A DNA stretch of 8,927 bases from an uncultured Lachnospiraceae bacterium (GCA_900553355.1 USDK01000080.1:1-8927); one strand, 5' to 3'; counted from the stretch's first letter, positions 1 through 5,697 are shown. Made by a program: numbers and translations. The notes: a model not told the origin generated them from the sequence alone.

Positions 1-343
1 CGATCTGTGCTTTTAGAAGCTCCAGCCGGTTCACCTTCATGGTCATGTTGTACAGCCGCATCTCTTCATTTGCCTGCTGGGAGAAATTCTTCTCCTTCAC
101 ATACTTGGCAGCCTTGCGTCCCAGTGCCTCGATATCAGCTTTAGCAGCACGCTTCCTGGCCTCTGCAATGGTGATGCCTTCCTTCTTCGCATACTTTCCG
201 TAAAATCCGTTGATCTCCTTCTCGATCTCGTCGATCATGTTTTTGTAAATCTCCCGGATATGTTTCTGGTATTCAGCTTCATCCCGGATATTATGCTTCC
301 TCTGCTCTGCCTCCCGGTTCTTCCAGTACGTCGCGCTGTCCAT
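1..343 (-). CDS. Minor head / head morphogenesis protein (SPP1 gp7-like), N-terminal part
   Basis: Only the first 114 codons are in the window; the gene runs off the left edge. The protein begins MDSATYWKNREAEQ and continues as a strongly charged helical segment, with an IYKNMIDEIEKEI stretch near residues 33-45. The N-terminal YWxxRExEQ pattern followed by charged helices is typical of the SPP1 gp7 / Mu F family, which acts inside the procapsid at the portal during head assembly. The ATG at 343 has an excellent ribosome binding site (GGAGGT at 351-356, seven bases upstream). The start lies inside the portal gene, giving a 53-base out-of-frame overlap. Position directly after the portal is where this family belongs. 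The catalytic or structural C-terminal region cannot be judged here. Confidence 0.86.
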   Translation of the reverse strand, partial: MDSATYWKNREAEQRKHNIRDEAEYQKHIREIYKNMIDEIEKEINGFYGKYAKKEGITIAEARKRAAKADIEALGRKAAKYVKEKNFSQQANEEMRLYNMTMKVNRLELLKAQI

Positions 344-1823
344 CTGCCGCACCTCCAAACATCTGCCTCATGACAATGTCATTTTGAGACTCTTCTTTCT
401 CCTTCTGGATTCTCTCCATTTCTGCCTTGATGTCCTCTATGAATGACGCCAGGCTCATCAAAGTCTCCTGACTGATCTCCATGCCAGCATCCACCAACGC
501 TTTCAGCTCTTCAAGGATGGCCTTCGGAAGGTTGGGTGTAAATGTAATTGTCAGGTTCCCTAGATCCGTATTATCTGCCTCATTCACAAAGTTCTTGATG
601 TTCATGAGGAGCCGGTATCGTCGCATGAGCCCCTTCTTGAACCCACGCTGTCCTGACTTCGCAATCTGCTGGAACCCGAACAGCTTATACTTCATTGCCT
701 CGCCAGACTGCGTACCAGCAAACGCCTCGTCTGTCAGATCCGGCACCATAGATATCTTGTGGATATCCTTCTGCAGCCGGTCTTTATATGCCTCTGAACC
801 GTTGACATCGTACTGCTTGTACACGTATTTGGCATCCGTCTGTTCTCTGCTCCCGTCCGGGTTGGTCCCTGAAGACAAAAGCAGCAGATTGGCCTTCTTC
901 ATTTCCACTAATTCTTTAACCGTATATTTCTGCAAATTCAGGTCACCTGAGATCACCAGCGTTGCCTCATTCAGGTCTGTCATATAATTTGCTGTGTCAG
1001 ACTGCGCTGCATCATAAGCGTCAATCTGCGGGATTACGTCTTCATAGCCACCCATCCGGTATCTGTCCGGAGCATACTCTGTGACAGGAACTTCTCCCCA
1101 TTCATGGGGCTCCCTGTGCTCTTCTTCCAGCTTTAGTGCCGCCATTTCGCAGGTTTTATATGATATGACTTCTGTATCCGTATAAACATAGACCCTGACT
1201 CTTTCCTGCGTACCGATCCGATACCTCGGATACCGGACCGCAAACAGTGGTGTCCGCTCCACGTCCGTCCCATAGCAGACAAATGTCTCGAACACGTTAC
1301 TGAGCGCAGATATGGCCTGATCCTTTTCATTCTGGTACTGCAACTCATAGGCCCGGCCATATTTCTTCATATCTCTCCAGAGCTCACTGTCCAAAGCTTC
1401 AATATCGTTTGCATCATCATATTCTTTGATAATCTCGTTCACCTGGTCAATGTCACTAACCTTCTTAATCGGGACACCTGTGTTGTATCCCACATCAAAC
1501 ACATTAATAACCTTGGCAAAATTATGGGCTACCCTATGATCAGCCCGTTCTTTTTCTGCCCTTCGGCTTTCATCATCGTAGATTCCGTCATTCCGAGCTT
1601 TCATGTAATTGTCCAAAGCTGCCAGTCTTGGGCATTGCACGGTATAATGATTCATAATCATTTCGATCAGTTTCCCAGTATCCCCCAAGATTTCTTCTGC
1701 GCTGTCTGCCCGGTAAGAATAATTGGTCTCCGGCCCATAGAGCTGCTGGAAGCTCTTATGCACGTGATACGGGCCGTCCATTCCATGTTCAAATTCATTT
1801 ACTTTCAGCATCTCTTCCGCCAT
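291..1823 (-). CDS. Phage portal protein, SPP1 gp6-like
   Basis: A complete 510-residue protein, the usual size for SPP1-type portals. Portals form a dodecameric ring at one capsid vertex through which the terminase pumps DNA. Recognition rests on the central/C-terminal signature around residues 357-385 (VPDLTDEAFAG followed by SGEAMKYKLFGFQ), which is conserved in the Gp6-like family, on the N-terminal region with MIMNHYTVQCPRL near 55-67, and on its place just after the large terminase. The C-terminus (about 465-510) is charged and probably disordered, and its last 17 codons overlap the start of the minor head gene. The start follows the terminase stop by two bases; the ribosome binding site before the ATG at 1823 is weak (AAGGAATG, about ten bases upstream), so coupling to terminase translation is likely. 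A second ATG four codons in is an alternative start. Confidence 0.94.
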   Translation of the reverse strand: MAEEMLKVNEFEHGMDGPYHVHKSFQQLYGPETNYSYRADSAEEILGDTGKLIEMIMNHYTVQCPRLAALDNYMKARNDGIYDDESRRAEKERADHRVAHNFAKVINVFDVGYNTGVPIKKVSDIDQVNEIIKEYDDANDIEALDSELWRDMKKYGRAYELQYQNEKDQAISALSNVFETFVCYGTDVERTPLFAVRYPRYRIGTQERVRVYVYTDTEVISYKTCEMAALKLEEEHREPHEWGEVPVTEYAPDRYRMGGYEDVIPQIDAYDAAQSDTANYMTDLNEATLVISGDLNLQKYTVKELVEMKKANLLLLSSGTNPDGSREQTDAKYVYKQYDVNGSEAYKDRLQKDIHKISMVPDLTDEAFAGTQSGEAMKYKLFGFQQIAKSGQRGFKKGLMRRYRLLMNIKNFVNEADNTDLGNLTITFTPNLPKAILEELKALVDAGMEISQETLMSLASFIEDIKAEMERIQKEKEESQNDIVMRQMFGGAADGQRDVLEEPGGRAEEA

Positions 1824-1825
1824 AG

Positions 1826-3079
1826 TTACAACATTCCTTTCAATCTCCTGGCCTGCTCCATCCGGCTCTGGCCAGGCTGTTCTATCTTGTTTACTGTCAT
1901 GTCTGAATAAATTCCATACCGGATCGCACAGAGAACGTCATCATTCTCTTTCAGCGGTTCCCCGGTATTCTTCTTCCAGATATATTTGTATATCTCATCC
2001 CGGAACCTCGGGCACTGAGAATACACAATAAAAAACTGCCGGTTCGTCATCAATGTGGCCACCGCCTCAATCCCGGACAGCACCCTATTGTTCCCCAGAA
2101 AAGCATTGATCCCTGCCTCCTGGAAGGATGCCACATGCTCCGGCCTGGCCGGATCGCAATAAAAAGGGATATTACCATACCGTCTGATAATATCCTTTGC
2201 TACAGCTATCCAGCTGTTGATATGTTTATGCTGTGCTGCATGTTCCTCGATGACATAGTAGCTGCCGGCTTTTACGCCGATTACTACAATGGCACCCCAG
2301 TGTTCCCAGCCCCAGTCTACGCCGGCCAGTACACGTTCAAATATCAAGCCCCGTGCCTGCTCCGGCGTGATCACATGCACATTCTGGTCAAAATCCGGAT
2401 AGACAACGCCTTCTCCGGATACCCAGAGACCTTTAATACCACGGTCAGAGAACATTCCCTTCGGAGTAGTCTCAATGATATTTTTGATATATCTCTGATC
2501 CAGGAAGGTATTATCCTGCAAAGCAAAATGGAAGCTTAAGATTCCCTCTGCAGGAGACTTGATATAATCCTTTAGCAGCCAGTGCTCCGGATGATCCGGG
2601 TTCGTATCGGCAATGATCCGGGCTCCTGGTCCGCTGCACCTGGCCTTGATCTCATCGAATACCTCCTGGTTGGCCAATGATGCCTCGTTGATATATGCAC
2701 CAAAGGCTGTCATACCTCGGATCCGGCCAAGTCCGCTGATGTTCCCGTGGGAAGTCTGCACTACCTTTACCCCGAACAAGGTGAAGTTGTTGAAACGGTC
2801 AAACTTGAACTCAAAGCCATATTTATTCGACAGCTCCGTGAGGATATTGTCCTGGATATTTCCCATCGAATACCCGGCCAGGATGTACTGTGGAGTATCA
2901 ATCCCCAGCTTGTTCGCAATCCCCCGGACTCTCATCAGCTCCTGCAGGAAGATATCATTGTCCAGCTGCGTCTTTCCGGAACGCTTCGCTCCGTGGTTGA
3001 TCAGCATAAACCAGTCTGTATTCCGGCAGGCTTTCAGGATCTCAATCTGTTTCGGTGTGTAGATGCTATTCAGATTCAT
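1826..3079 (-). CDS. terL: Terminase large subunit (ATPase and nuclease)
   Basis: Complete, 417 residues, within the normal TerL range. TerL is the packaging motor: an N-terminal ATPase drives DNA through the portal and a C-terminal RNase H-fold nuclease cuts the concatemer. Visible motifs are Walker A GAKRSGKT (residues 30-37), a Walker B-like FGAYINEA (126-133) with Glu132 as the presumed catalytic carboxylate and Asn where Asp is commonest, and a coupling motif DTNPDHPEHW (158-167). In the nuclease half, VDWGWEH (254-260, Asp255), EEH (278-280), YCDPARPE (307-314, Asp309) and DDVLCAIRYG (380-389) supply likely metal ligands. The ATG at 3079 overlaps the end of the small subunit by 14 bases and is preceded by a GGGGGT ribosome binding site inside that gene. 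The PBSX/SPP1-like lineage suits the neighbours. No defect is seen. Confidence 0.96.
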   Translation of the reverse strand: MNLNSIYTPKQIEILKACRNTDWFMLINHGAKRSGKTQLDNDIFLQELMRVRGIANKLGIDTPQYILAGYSMGNIQDNILTELSNKYGFEFKFDRFNNFTLFGVKVVQTSHGNISGLGRIRGMTAFGAYINEASLANQEVFDEIKARCSGPGARIIADTNPDHPEHWLLKDYIKSPAEGILSFHFALQDNTFLDQRYIKNIIETTPKGMFSDRGIKGLWVSGEGVVYPDFDQNVHVITPEQARGLIFERVLAGVDWGWEHWGAIVVIGVKAGSYYVIEEHAAQHKHINSWIAVAKDIIRRYGNIPFYCDPARPEHVASFQEAGINAFLGNNRVLSGIEAVATLMTNRQFFIVYSQCPRFRDEIYKYIWKKNTGEPLKENDDVLCAIRYGIYSDMTVNKIEQPGQSRMEQARRLKGML

Positions 3080-3803
3080 CTAACGCACCCCCGATCGCAT
3101 CAAAGAGTTTCTTGACCTTATCTTCAATCGGATTCTGATCGGCGCCCTGGATCTGCTCCGTCTTCGCTTTTAACTGCCTAATCCGGGCTTTCTGCTCCTT
3201 CGTGGCCAGATCCCAGTTCTTATGCAGCAACTCTTCATACTGCTTAATCATGGTGGTCAGCTCTTTCTGAGCCTTAGCCTGTGCCTGCAGGAAGGATGCC
3301 TGCTTATCCCAGGCCTGTTGTACTTCCCATTTCTCGGATATTATATTCCCCTTACTGTCTCCGACCTTTTCGATGGTCTTATCGTCTTGATCCCTTACAT
3401 GCATGATCTGCTGAGCCCTCATAATGGCTGTGTATGCCAGCTTGATCTGATCCCACAACAGATCCAATGGATCAACTGAATCCAGGGAATAAAAAATCTC
3501 CCTAGTATCCTCTGGAAGATACCGGGAGAATAGTCCGTGCTTCACGGCATTCTGGTTTCCTTTCGGCGCGCCATGCCCGACAGCATTCTTATTGCCCTTC
3601 GGAGCGCCGGGTTTTCTTTTCGCAACGTTGCGATTATTCTTTTGCAACGTTGCAGTAGATTTCCCATCAAAATTATATCTATTTTTCCAACTTCTTACAG
3701 TACCCTCGGATATATTTAGTTGACTTGCAATCTCGACTAACTTCATACCCTGCTTATACATTTCTTCAGCTTTGTAAGAGTCCGGACTTCTCTGTTTCGG
3801 CAA
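3066..3803 (-). CDS. terS: Terminase small subunit with N-terminal HTH (PBSX-like)
   Basis: Complete, 245 residues. TerS recognises the packaging start site and hands DNA to TerL. The N-terminus RSPDSYKAEEMYKQG with the helix-turn-helix IASQLNISEGTVRSWKNRY (residues 25-43) is the PBSX-type terminase small subunit N-terminal domain. It is followed by a basic linker, a 12-residue tandem repeat (GAPKGNKNAVGH then GAPKGNQNAVKH, residues 66-89), a helical region, and a coiled-coil-like basic/acidic tail with an IEDKVKKLFDAIG element near 226-238. The start is TTG at 3803, chosen because the conserved RSP motif lies only five residues in, upstream of the first ATG, and GAGGT stands seven bases before it. 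The linker DNA carries two perfect palindromes, listed separately. The gene follows the cargo terminator closely, with no clear promoter of its own. Confidence 0.91.
   Translation of the reverse strand: MPKQRSPDSYKAEEMYKQGMKLVEIASQLNISEGTVRSWKNRYNFDGKSTATLQKNNRNVAKRKPGAPKGNKNAVGHGAPKGNQNAVKHGLFSRYLPEDTREIFYSLDSVDPLDLLWDQIKLAYTAIMRAQQIMHVRDQDDKTIEKVGDSKGNIISEKWEVQQAWDKQASFLQAQAKAQKELTTMIKQYEELLHKNWDLATKEQKARIRQLKAKTEQIQGADQNPIEDKVKKLFDAIGGALDESE
3537..3608 (-). repeat. 36-bp tandem repeat encoding two GAPKGN(K/Q)NAV(G/K)H units
   Basis: Two adjacent 36-base units inside terS encode 12-residue repeats (residues 66-77 and 78-89), differing at two amino-acid positions. GaPkGNkNA repeats recur in phage small terminases and other phage proteins; their role is not known to me. 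The repeat is basic and glycine-rich, consistent with a flexible DNA- or protein-contacting linker. Confidence 0.85.
3621..3654. repeat. Pair of perfect 12-bp palindromes, candidate pac / TerS binding site
   Basis: CGCAACGTTGCG (3621-3632) and TGCAACGTTGCA (3643-3654) are each perfect palindromes sharing the core GCAACGTTGC. Their centres are 22 bp apart, about two helical turns, so both would face the same side of the helix. They lie in terS but are read in different frames (RNVA for one, ATLQ for the other), so a repeated protein motif does not explain them. Packaging start sites of headful phages such as SPP1 and P22 lie in or by terS. The binding role is inference. Confidence 0.5.
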
Positions 3804-3810
3804 TCACCTC

Positions 3811-3815
3811 ACCTC
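3811..3815 (-). promoter_or_regulatory. Ribosome binding site that decides the TTG start of terS
   Basis: On the minus strand GAGGTGAGGTGA precedes the TTG at 3803. The upstream GAGGT (3811-3815) is seven bases from the TTG, an ideal distance; the second GAGGT (3806-3810) is too close. This supports initiation at TTG rather than at the ATG 14 codons downstream. Confidence 0.7.
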
Positions 3816-3836
3816 TGTTTCCGAATTTTATGCATT

Positions 3837-3860
3837 AGAAAAGCACCCCGGAGGGTGCTT
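3837..3860 (-). terminator. Rho-independent terminator of the cargo operon
   Basis: On the minus strand AAGCACCC (3860-3853), loop TCCG and GGGTGCTT (3848-3841) form a perfect 8-bp stem. It starts five bases after the stop of the second cargo gene and runs into TTCT, giving a short U-rich tail. It separates the cargo from terS. The plus-strand direction has a poorer T-tract (CTTAAATTT). Confidence 0.85.
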
Positions 3861-3865
3861 AAATT

Positions 3866-4984
3866 TCAATTTGTCAAAACTCTAAAACTGTCAATTCGTT
3901 TTATCCTCCATATTTTACTACTCATATCAAGATTTCCTTTAATTTCTACTTCTCGCTCATCTCTAAATGCGTCGCAAGCTTCTTTGTGCGATTCTTCATC
4001 TAACTCTGCTTTAACGACTCTATATTGCCCATCTAAAAAAGAAATTATTGATATTTTTCGTTCATATTTAACTTCACCTATTTTCTTTTTATCTAATGAT
4101 TTAATAATCCCTCTTATAGTAGTATTTTGATTCATCTCTTTATCACGATATCTTTTAGATATTTCATTCATAACATAAAAATGATTACCGCGAATATTAA
4201 CACTACTTATGTCATTAGTAGTGTGACTAATTGAAGAAGCGTAACGAATAGTGGTTTCCACTTCAACATCTGAATTCTCAGGCTTTAATTTCATAAGTGC
4301 ATCGCAAATATTTGCAGTTACTCCTGATTCATATGCATTAGATAAAACCTCGTCCATTTCTGAATCGCCTTTTGTAATATCATCTATTTGTTGAATGGCC
4401 TTCCCTATTCGTTTTACAATTTTATGTTCAAATGAGTAGTCTGAAACAATACCAGGTAAAGGTAACTGTTCATTTTCTTCATCAACAACTTTAATATCGA
4501 TATTAATCACAAAACTTCCAACTTCTGTTTGAGCCAATCGAAAATTATCTAATATTTGTTTTGCATTATTAGTTGTTCTCAAACATACTGCCTCAGGATT
4601 CCCTTCTGCGCAAGCTGAATAAAGAATTAAATCTTTTAAGCCTTCAATACAATTTGAAGCATACCCTAATGGAAGTTCTCCTTCTTCAGATATCTCTGAT
4701 TTTATTCTGAATTGAAGTAAATCATAGTATGACGCCATTATTTCCTTTACTATCTCTGCGAAAGATTTATGGTAAATTTCAGATAAGGCATCTACAACAT
4801 CTACAAGTTTTATATAAAAATCTCTATACTTTTCACTCGCTGGTATTACTAAGGATTCCTCATTCCATTCAAAAACCATCAATTTATTGTTTTTAAAACT
4901 ATAATCTCTTCTCCAATCATTTAAAAGGAGATACTTTTCGATAGCTGAAGCTGTTATATTTGAAATAATTTTCAATTTATTCAT
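3866..4984 (-). CDS. Uncharacterised cargo protein, possible C-terminal OB-fold; partner of the DUF4365 protein
   Basis: Complete, 372 residues. I do not recognise a named family with confidence. Visible features are an N-terminal WRRDYSFKNNKLMVFEW segment (24-40), a helical DVVDALSEIYHKSFAEIVKEI region (62-82), DLLQFRI (88-94), a conserved-looking RLAQTEVGSFVINI (149-162), and a variable helical middle. The last 85 residues (about 288-372: GIIKSL, alternating beta-like KISIISFL and YRVVKAEL, a helix SHKEACDAF, then REVEIKGNL and IWRIKRIDSFRVL) have the beta-beta-helix-beta rhythm of an OB-fold, suggesting nucleic-acid or partner binding. No transmembrane segment or signal peptide is seen. 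Its ATG overlaps the stop of the DUF4365 gene by four bases (ATGA) and has GGGGGT eight bases upstream, so the two are co-translated. Base composition is AT-rich. A defence or superinfection-exclusion role is inferred from context only. Confidence 0.8.
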   Translation of the reverse strand: MNKLKIISNITASAIEKYLLLNDWRRDYSFKNNKLMVFEWNEESLVIPASEKYRDFYIKLVDVVDALSEIYHKSFAEIVKEIMASYYDLLQFRIKSEISEEGELPLGYASNCIEGLKDLILYSACAEGNPEAVCLRTTNNAKQILDNFRLAQTEVGSFVINIDIKVVDEENEQLPLPGIVSDYSFEHKIVKRIGKAIQQIDDITKGDSEMDEVLSNAYESGVTANICDALMKLKPENSDVEVETTIRYASSISHTTNDISSVNIRGNHFYVMNEISKRYRDKEMNQNTTIRGIIKSLDKKKIGEVKYERKISIISFLDGQYRVVKAELDEESHKEACDAFRDEREVEIKGNLDMSSKIWRIKRIDSFRVLTN

Positions 4985-5490
4985 AAGTCCGCACCCCCTT
5001 TAACCAAACTCATTAGTCGGATTAATTCCTCCGAAGTAAATCTTTGTTCTTCCGGAAATTTAATGCGTACTTTTTTCTTATTATTTACATCAGGTAGTCC
5101 CCTTAGCGAACACCAATAAGCACATTTTCGTAATTTTAATTCATCATTTAACACATCTACCCATTCATCTTTTTCTCTTGGTAAACAATATAATATTAAA
5201 ATTCTTGGTGTGCCAATTTCAGTTTCAATTAAATCTTTATAATTCTTTATTTCCAAATCATATAGTATTATACCATTTTTTATTTTTGCATTCACTGTAG
5301 CTTTTAGCTGAAAATCAATGGAATATCCAGACTCAGCATATCTCTTTCTTGTATTACTATATTTTATATCATTTATGCTTCCATCTATTCCATAATCTCT
5401 GCGCCTTTGTTCGCATCCCATACCAGCATAAGCAGAGATAGCCTGCGTATATGCGAAGCTTAATTCCTCCTTTATATGCCCATCAGTCAC
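4981..5490 (-). CDS. DUF4365 domain protein, predicted PD-(D/E)XK-like nuclease, first gene of the cargo operon
   Basis: 169 residues from a GTG start at 5490. The sequence fits DUF4365 along nearly its whole length: TDGHIKEELSFAYTQAI at the N-terminus (Glu8/Glu9), RDYGIDG (31-37), IDFQLKAT (58-65), LYDLEIKNYKDLI (76-88), ILILYCLPREKDEW, and CAYWCSLRG near the C-terminal third. The arrangement of an N-terminal Glu, Asp in RDxGxDG and QxK resembles Mrr-like PD-(D/E)XK nucleases in which Gln replaces the usual acidic residue, so nucleic-acid cleavage is plausible but untested. GTG is preferred to upstream ATG (5535) or TTG (5562) because those codons lie within the promoter -10 and -35, a TGAGGT ribosome binding site stands ten bases before GTG, and the family starts at this point. 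The gene is coupled to the next by a four-base overlap. Confidence 0.85.
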   Translation of the reverse strand: MTDGHIKEELSFAYTQAISAYAGMGCEQRRRDYGIDGSINDIKYSNTRKRYAESGYSIDFQLKATVNAKIKNGIILYDLEIKNYKDLIETEIGTPRILILYCLPREKDEWVDVLNDELKLRKCAYWCSLRGLPDVNNKKKVRIKFPEEQRFTSEELIRLMSLVKGGADL

Positions 5491-5500
5491 GTTACAATCT

Positions 5501-5506
5501 ACCTCA
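5501..5506 (-). promoter_or_regulatory. Ribosome binding site that decides the GTG start of the DUF4365 gene
   Basis: TGAGGT on the minus strand lies ten bases before the GTG at 5490. Spacing is slightly long but acceptable. It is the only good Shine-Dalgarno match downstream of the predicted transcription start. Confidence 0.55.
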
Positions 5507-5533
5507 TTTCTCTTACACTGAAAACCTACTTCC

Positions 5534-5562
5534 ATGATATTCCAAATTCCGACAGATTTCAA
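5534..5562 (-). promoter_or_regulatory. Sigma-A promoter of the cargo operon
   Basis: TTGAAA (5562-5557), a 17-base spacer, and TATCAT (5539-5534) match the -35 and -10 consensus at five of six positions each with ideal spacing. Transcription would start near 5527, leaving a leader of about 37 bases before the GTG start. The -35 begins almost directly after the T-tract of the upstream terminator, so the cassette is expressed independently of the phage middle operon and could be on in a prophage. No operator is obvious. Confidence 0.72.
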
Positions 5563-5563
5563 C

Positions 5564-5593
5564 AGAAAAGACGCCCTGCCGAAGCAAGGCGCC
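5564..5593 (-). terminator. Rho-independent terminator with UUCG loop upstream of the cargo
   Basis: Minus-strand RNA GGCGCCUUGC (5593-5584), loop UUCG, GCAGGGCGUC (5579-5570) forms a 10-bp stem with two G-U pairs, followed by UUUUCU. Those two pairs would be A-C mismatches in a plus-strand transcript, so the structure is directional and belongs to minus-strand transcription arriving from the late-regulator side. Confidence 0.85.
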
Positions 5594-5624
5594 CTCTATG
5601 GGTTGTATATTTTATGAGGAGGAA

Positions 5625-5653
5625 AAAGTGAAAAAGATATGTCTGTTCACTTT
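5625..5653. repeat. Inverted repeat AAAGTGAA/TTCACTTT, 8-bp arms
   Basis: Perfect arms at 5625-5632 and 5646-5653 flank a 13-base loop. In minus-strand RNA it would form a hairpin at the extreme 5' end of the transcript predicted from the adjacent promoter; as DNA it could also be a protein-binding dyad just downstream of the transcription start. Confidence 0.6.
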
Positions 5654-5663
5654 CTGCAGTATA

Positions 5664-5674
5664 ATCATAGCACA
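5664..5674 (-). promoter_or_regulatory. Extended -10 promoter after the late regulator gene
   Basis: TGTGCTATGAT (5674-5664) fits the Gram-positive TRTGN extended -10 followed by TATGAT. The position 17 bases upstream has no good -35 (TCACAT) and is instead the centre of a dyad, suggesting an activator-dependent or repressor-controlled promoter. Start of transcription would be near 5657. TATACT (5663-5658) is a weaker alternative -10. Confidence 0.55.
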
Positions 5675-5682
5675 TCCAAATT

Positions 5683-5697
5683 ATTAATGTGATTAAT
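5683..5697. promoter_or_regulatory. Dyad ATTAAT-GTG-ATTAAT over the -35 region, candidate regulator site
   Basis: Perfect 6-bp arms flank a 3-bp centre at 5690, about 33 bases upstream of the predicted transcription start and overlapping the stop codon of the ArpU-type gene. Its place where a -35 should be suggests a binding site for the neighbouring late regulator, or for the phage repressor. AT-rich dyads arise by chance more often than mixed ones, so this is tentative. Confidence 0.4.

Larger units (their letters stand above)
5564..5657 (-). ncRNA. Candidate small RNA or attenuated leader, about 95 nt
   Basis: The segment lies between an extended -10 promoter and a strong terminator, and it contains no coding sequence on the minus strand. 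A transcript starting near 5657 would open with a hairpin (AAAGUGAA at 5653-5646 pairing with UUCACUUU at 5632-5625, 13-nt loop), continue with an unpaired stretch containing UUCCUCCUC, complementary to Shine-Dalgarno sequences, and end in the UUCG-loop terminator. This is the layout of C-rich regulatory RNAs in Firmicutes that bind ribosome binding sites. It could equally be the leader of the late operon, stopped unless antiterminated. I do not match it to a named RNA family. Confidence 0.4.

Noticed and set aside
126..133. Possible loss of the large terminase Walker B Asp (residue numbers of TerL given as positions)
   Set aside because: INEA in place of the commoner DEA keeps the catalytic Glu, and all other motifs are intact, so it reads as family variation and not inactivation.
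481..987. Plus-strand open frame of 168 codons opposite the portal gene
   Set aside because: It lies wholly inside a well-supported portal gene, its translation is Ser/Arg-rich without family features, and no ribosome binding site is evident.
1133..1360. Minus-strand frame of 75 codons within the portal gene
   Set aside because: It is internal to the portal gene in another frame, rich in Arg/Ser, with no start signal.
3561..3570. GGCGCGCC palindrome in terS
   Set aside because: It is an 8-base restriction-site-like word arising from the Gly-Ala-Pro codons of the tandem repeat and is not repeated or spaced like the 12-bp palindromes.
3804..3840. Promoter for terS just after the cargo terminator
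   Set aside because: ATAAAAT-like bases are present but no -35 lies at a workable distance and the -35 region would fall in the terminator stem; evidence is too thin.
5563..5692. tRNA, CRISPR repeat or attachment site in the intergenic region
   Set aside because: No cloverleaf, regularly spaced repeat or integrase neighbour is present; the dyads are explained better as promoter and terminator elements.
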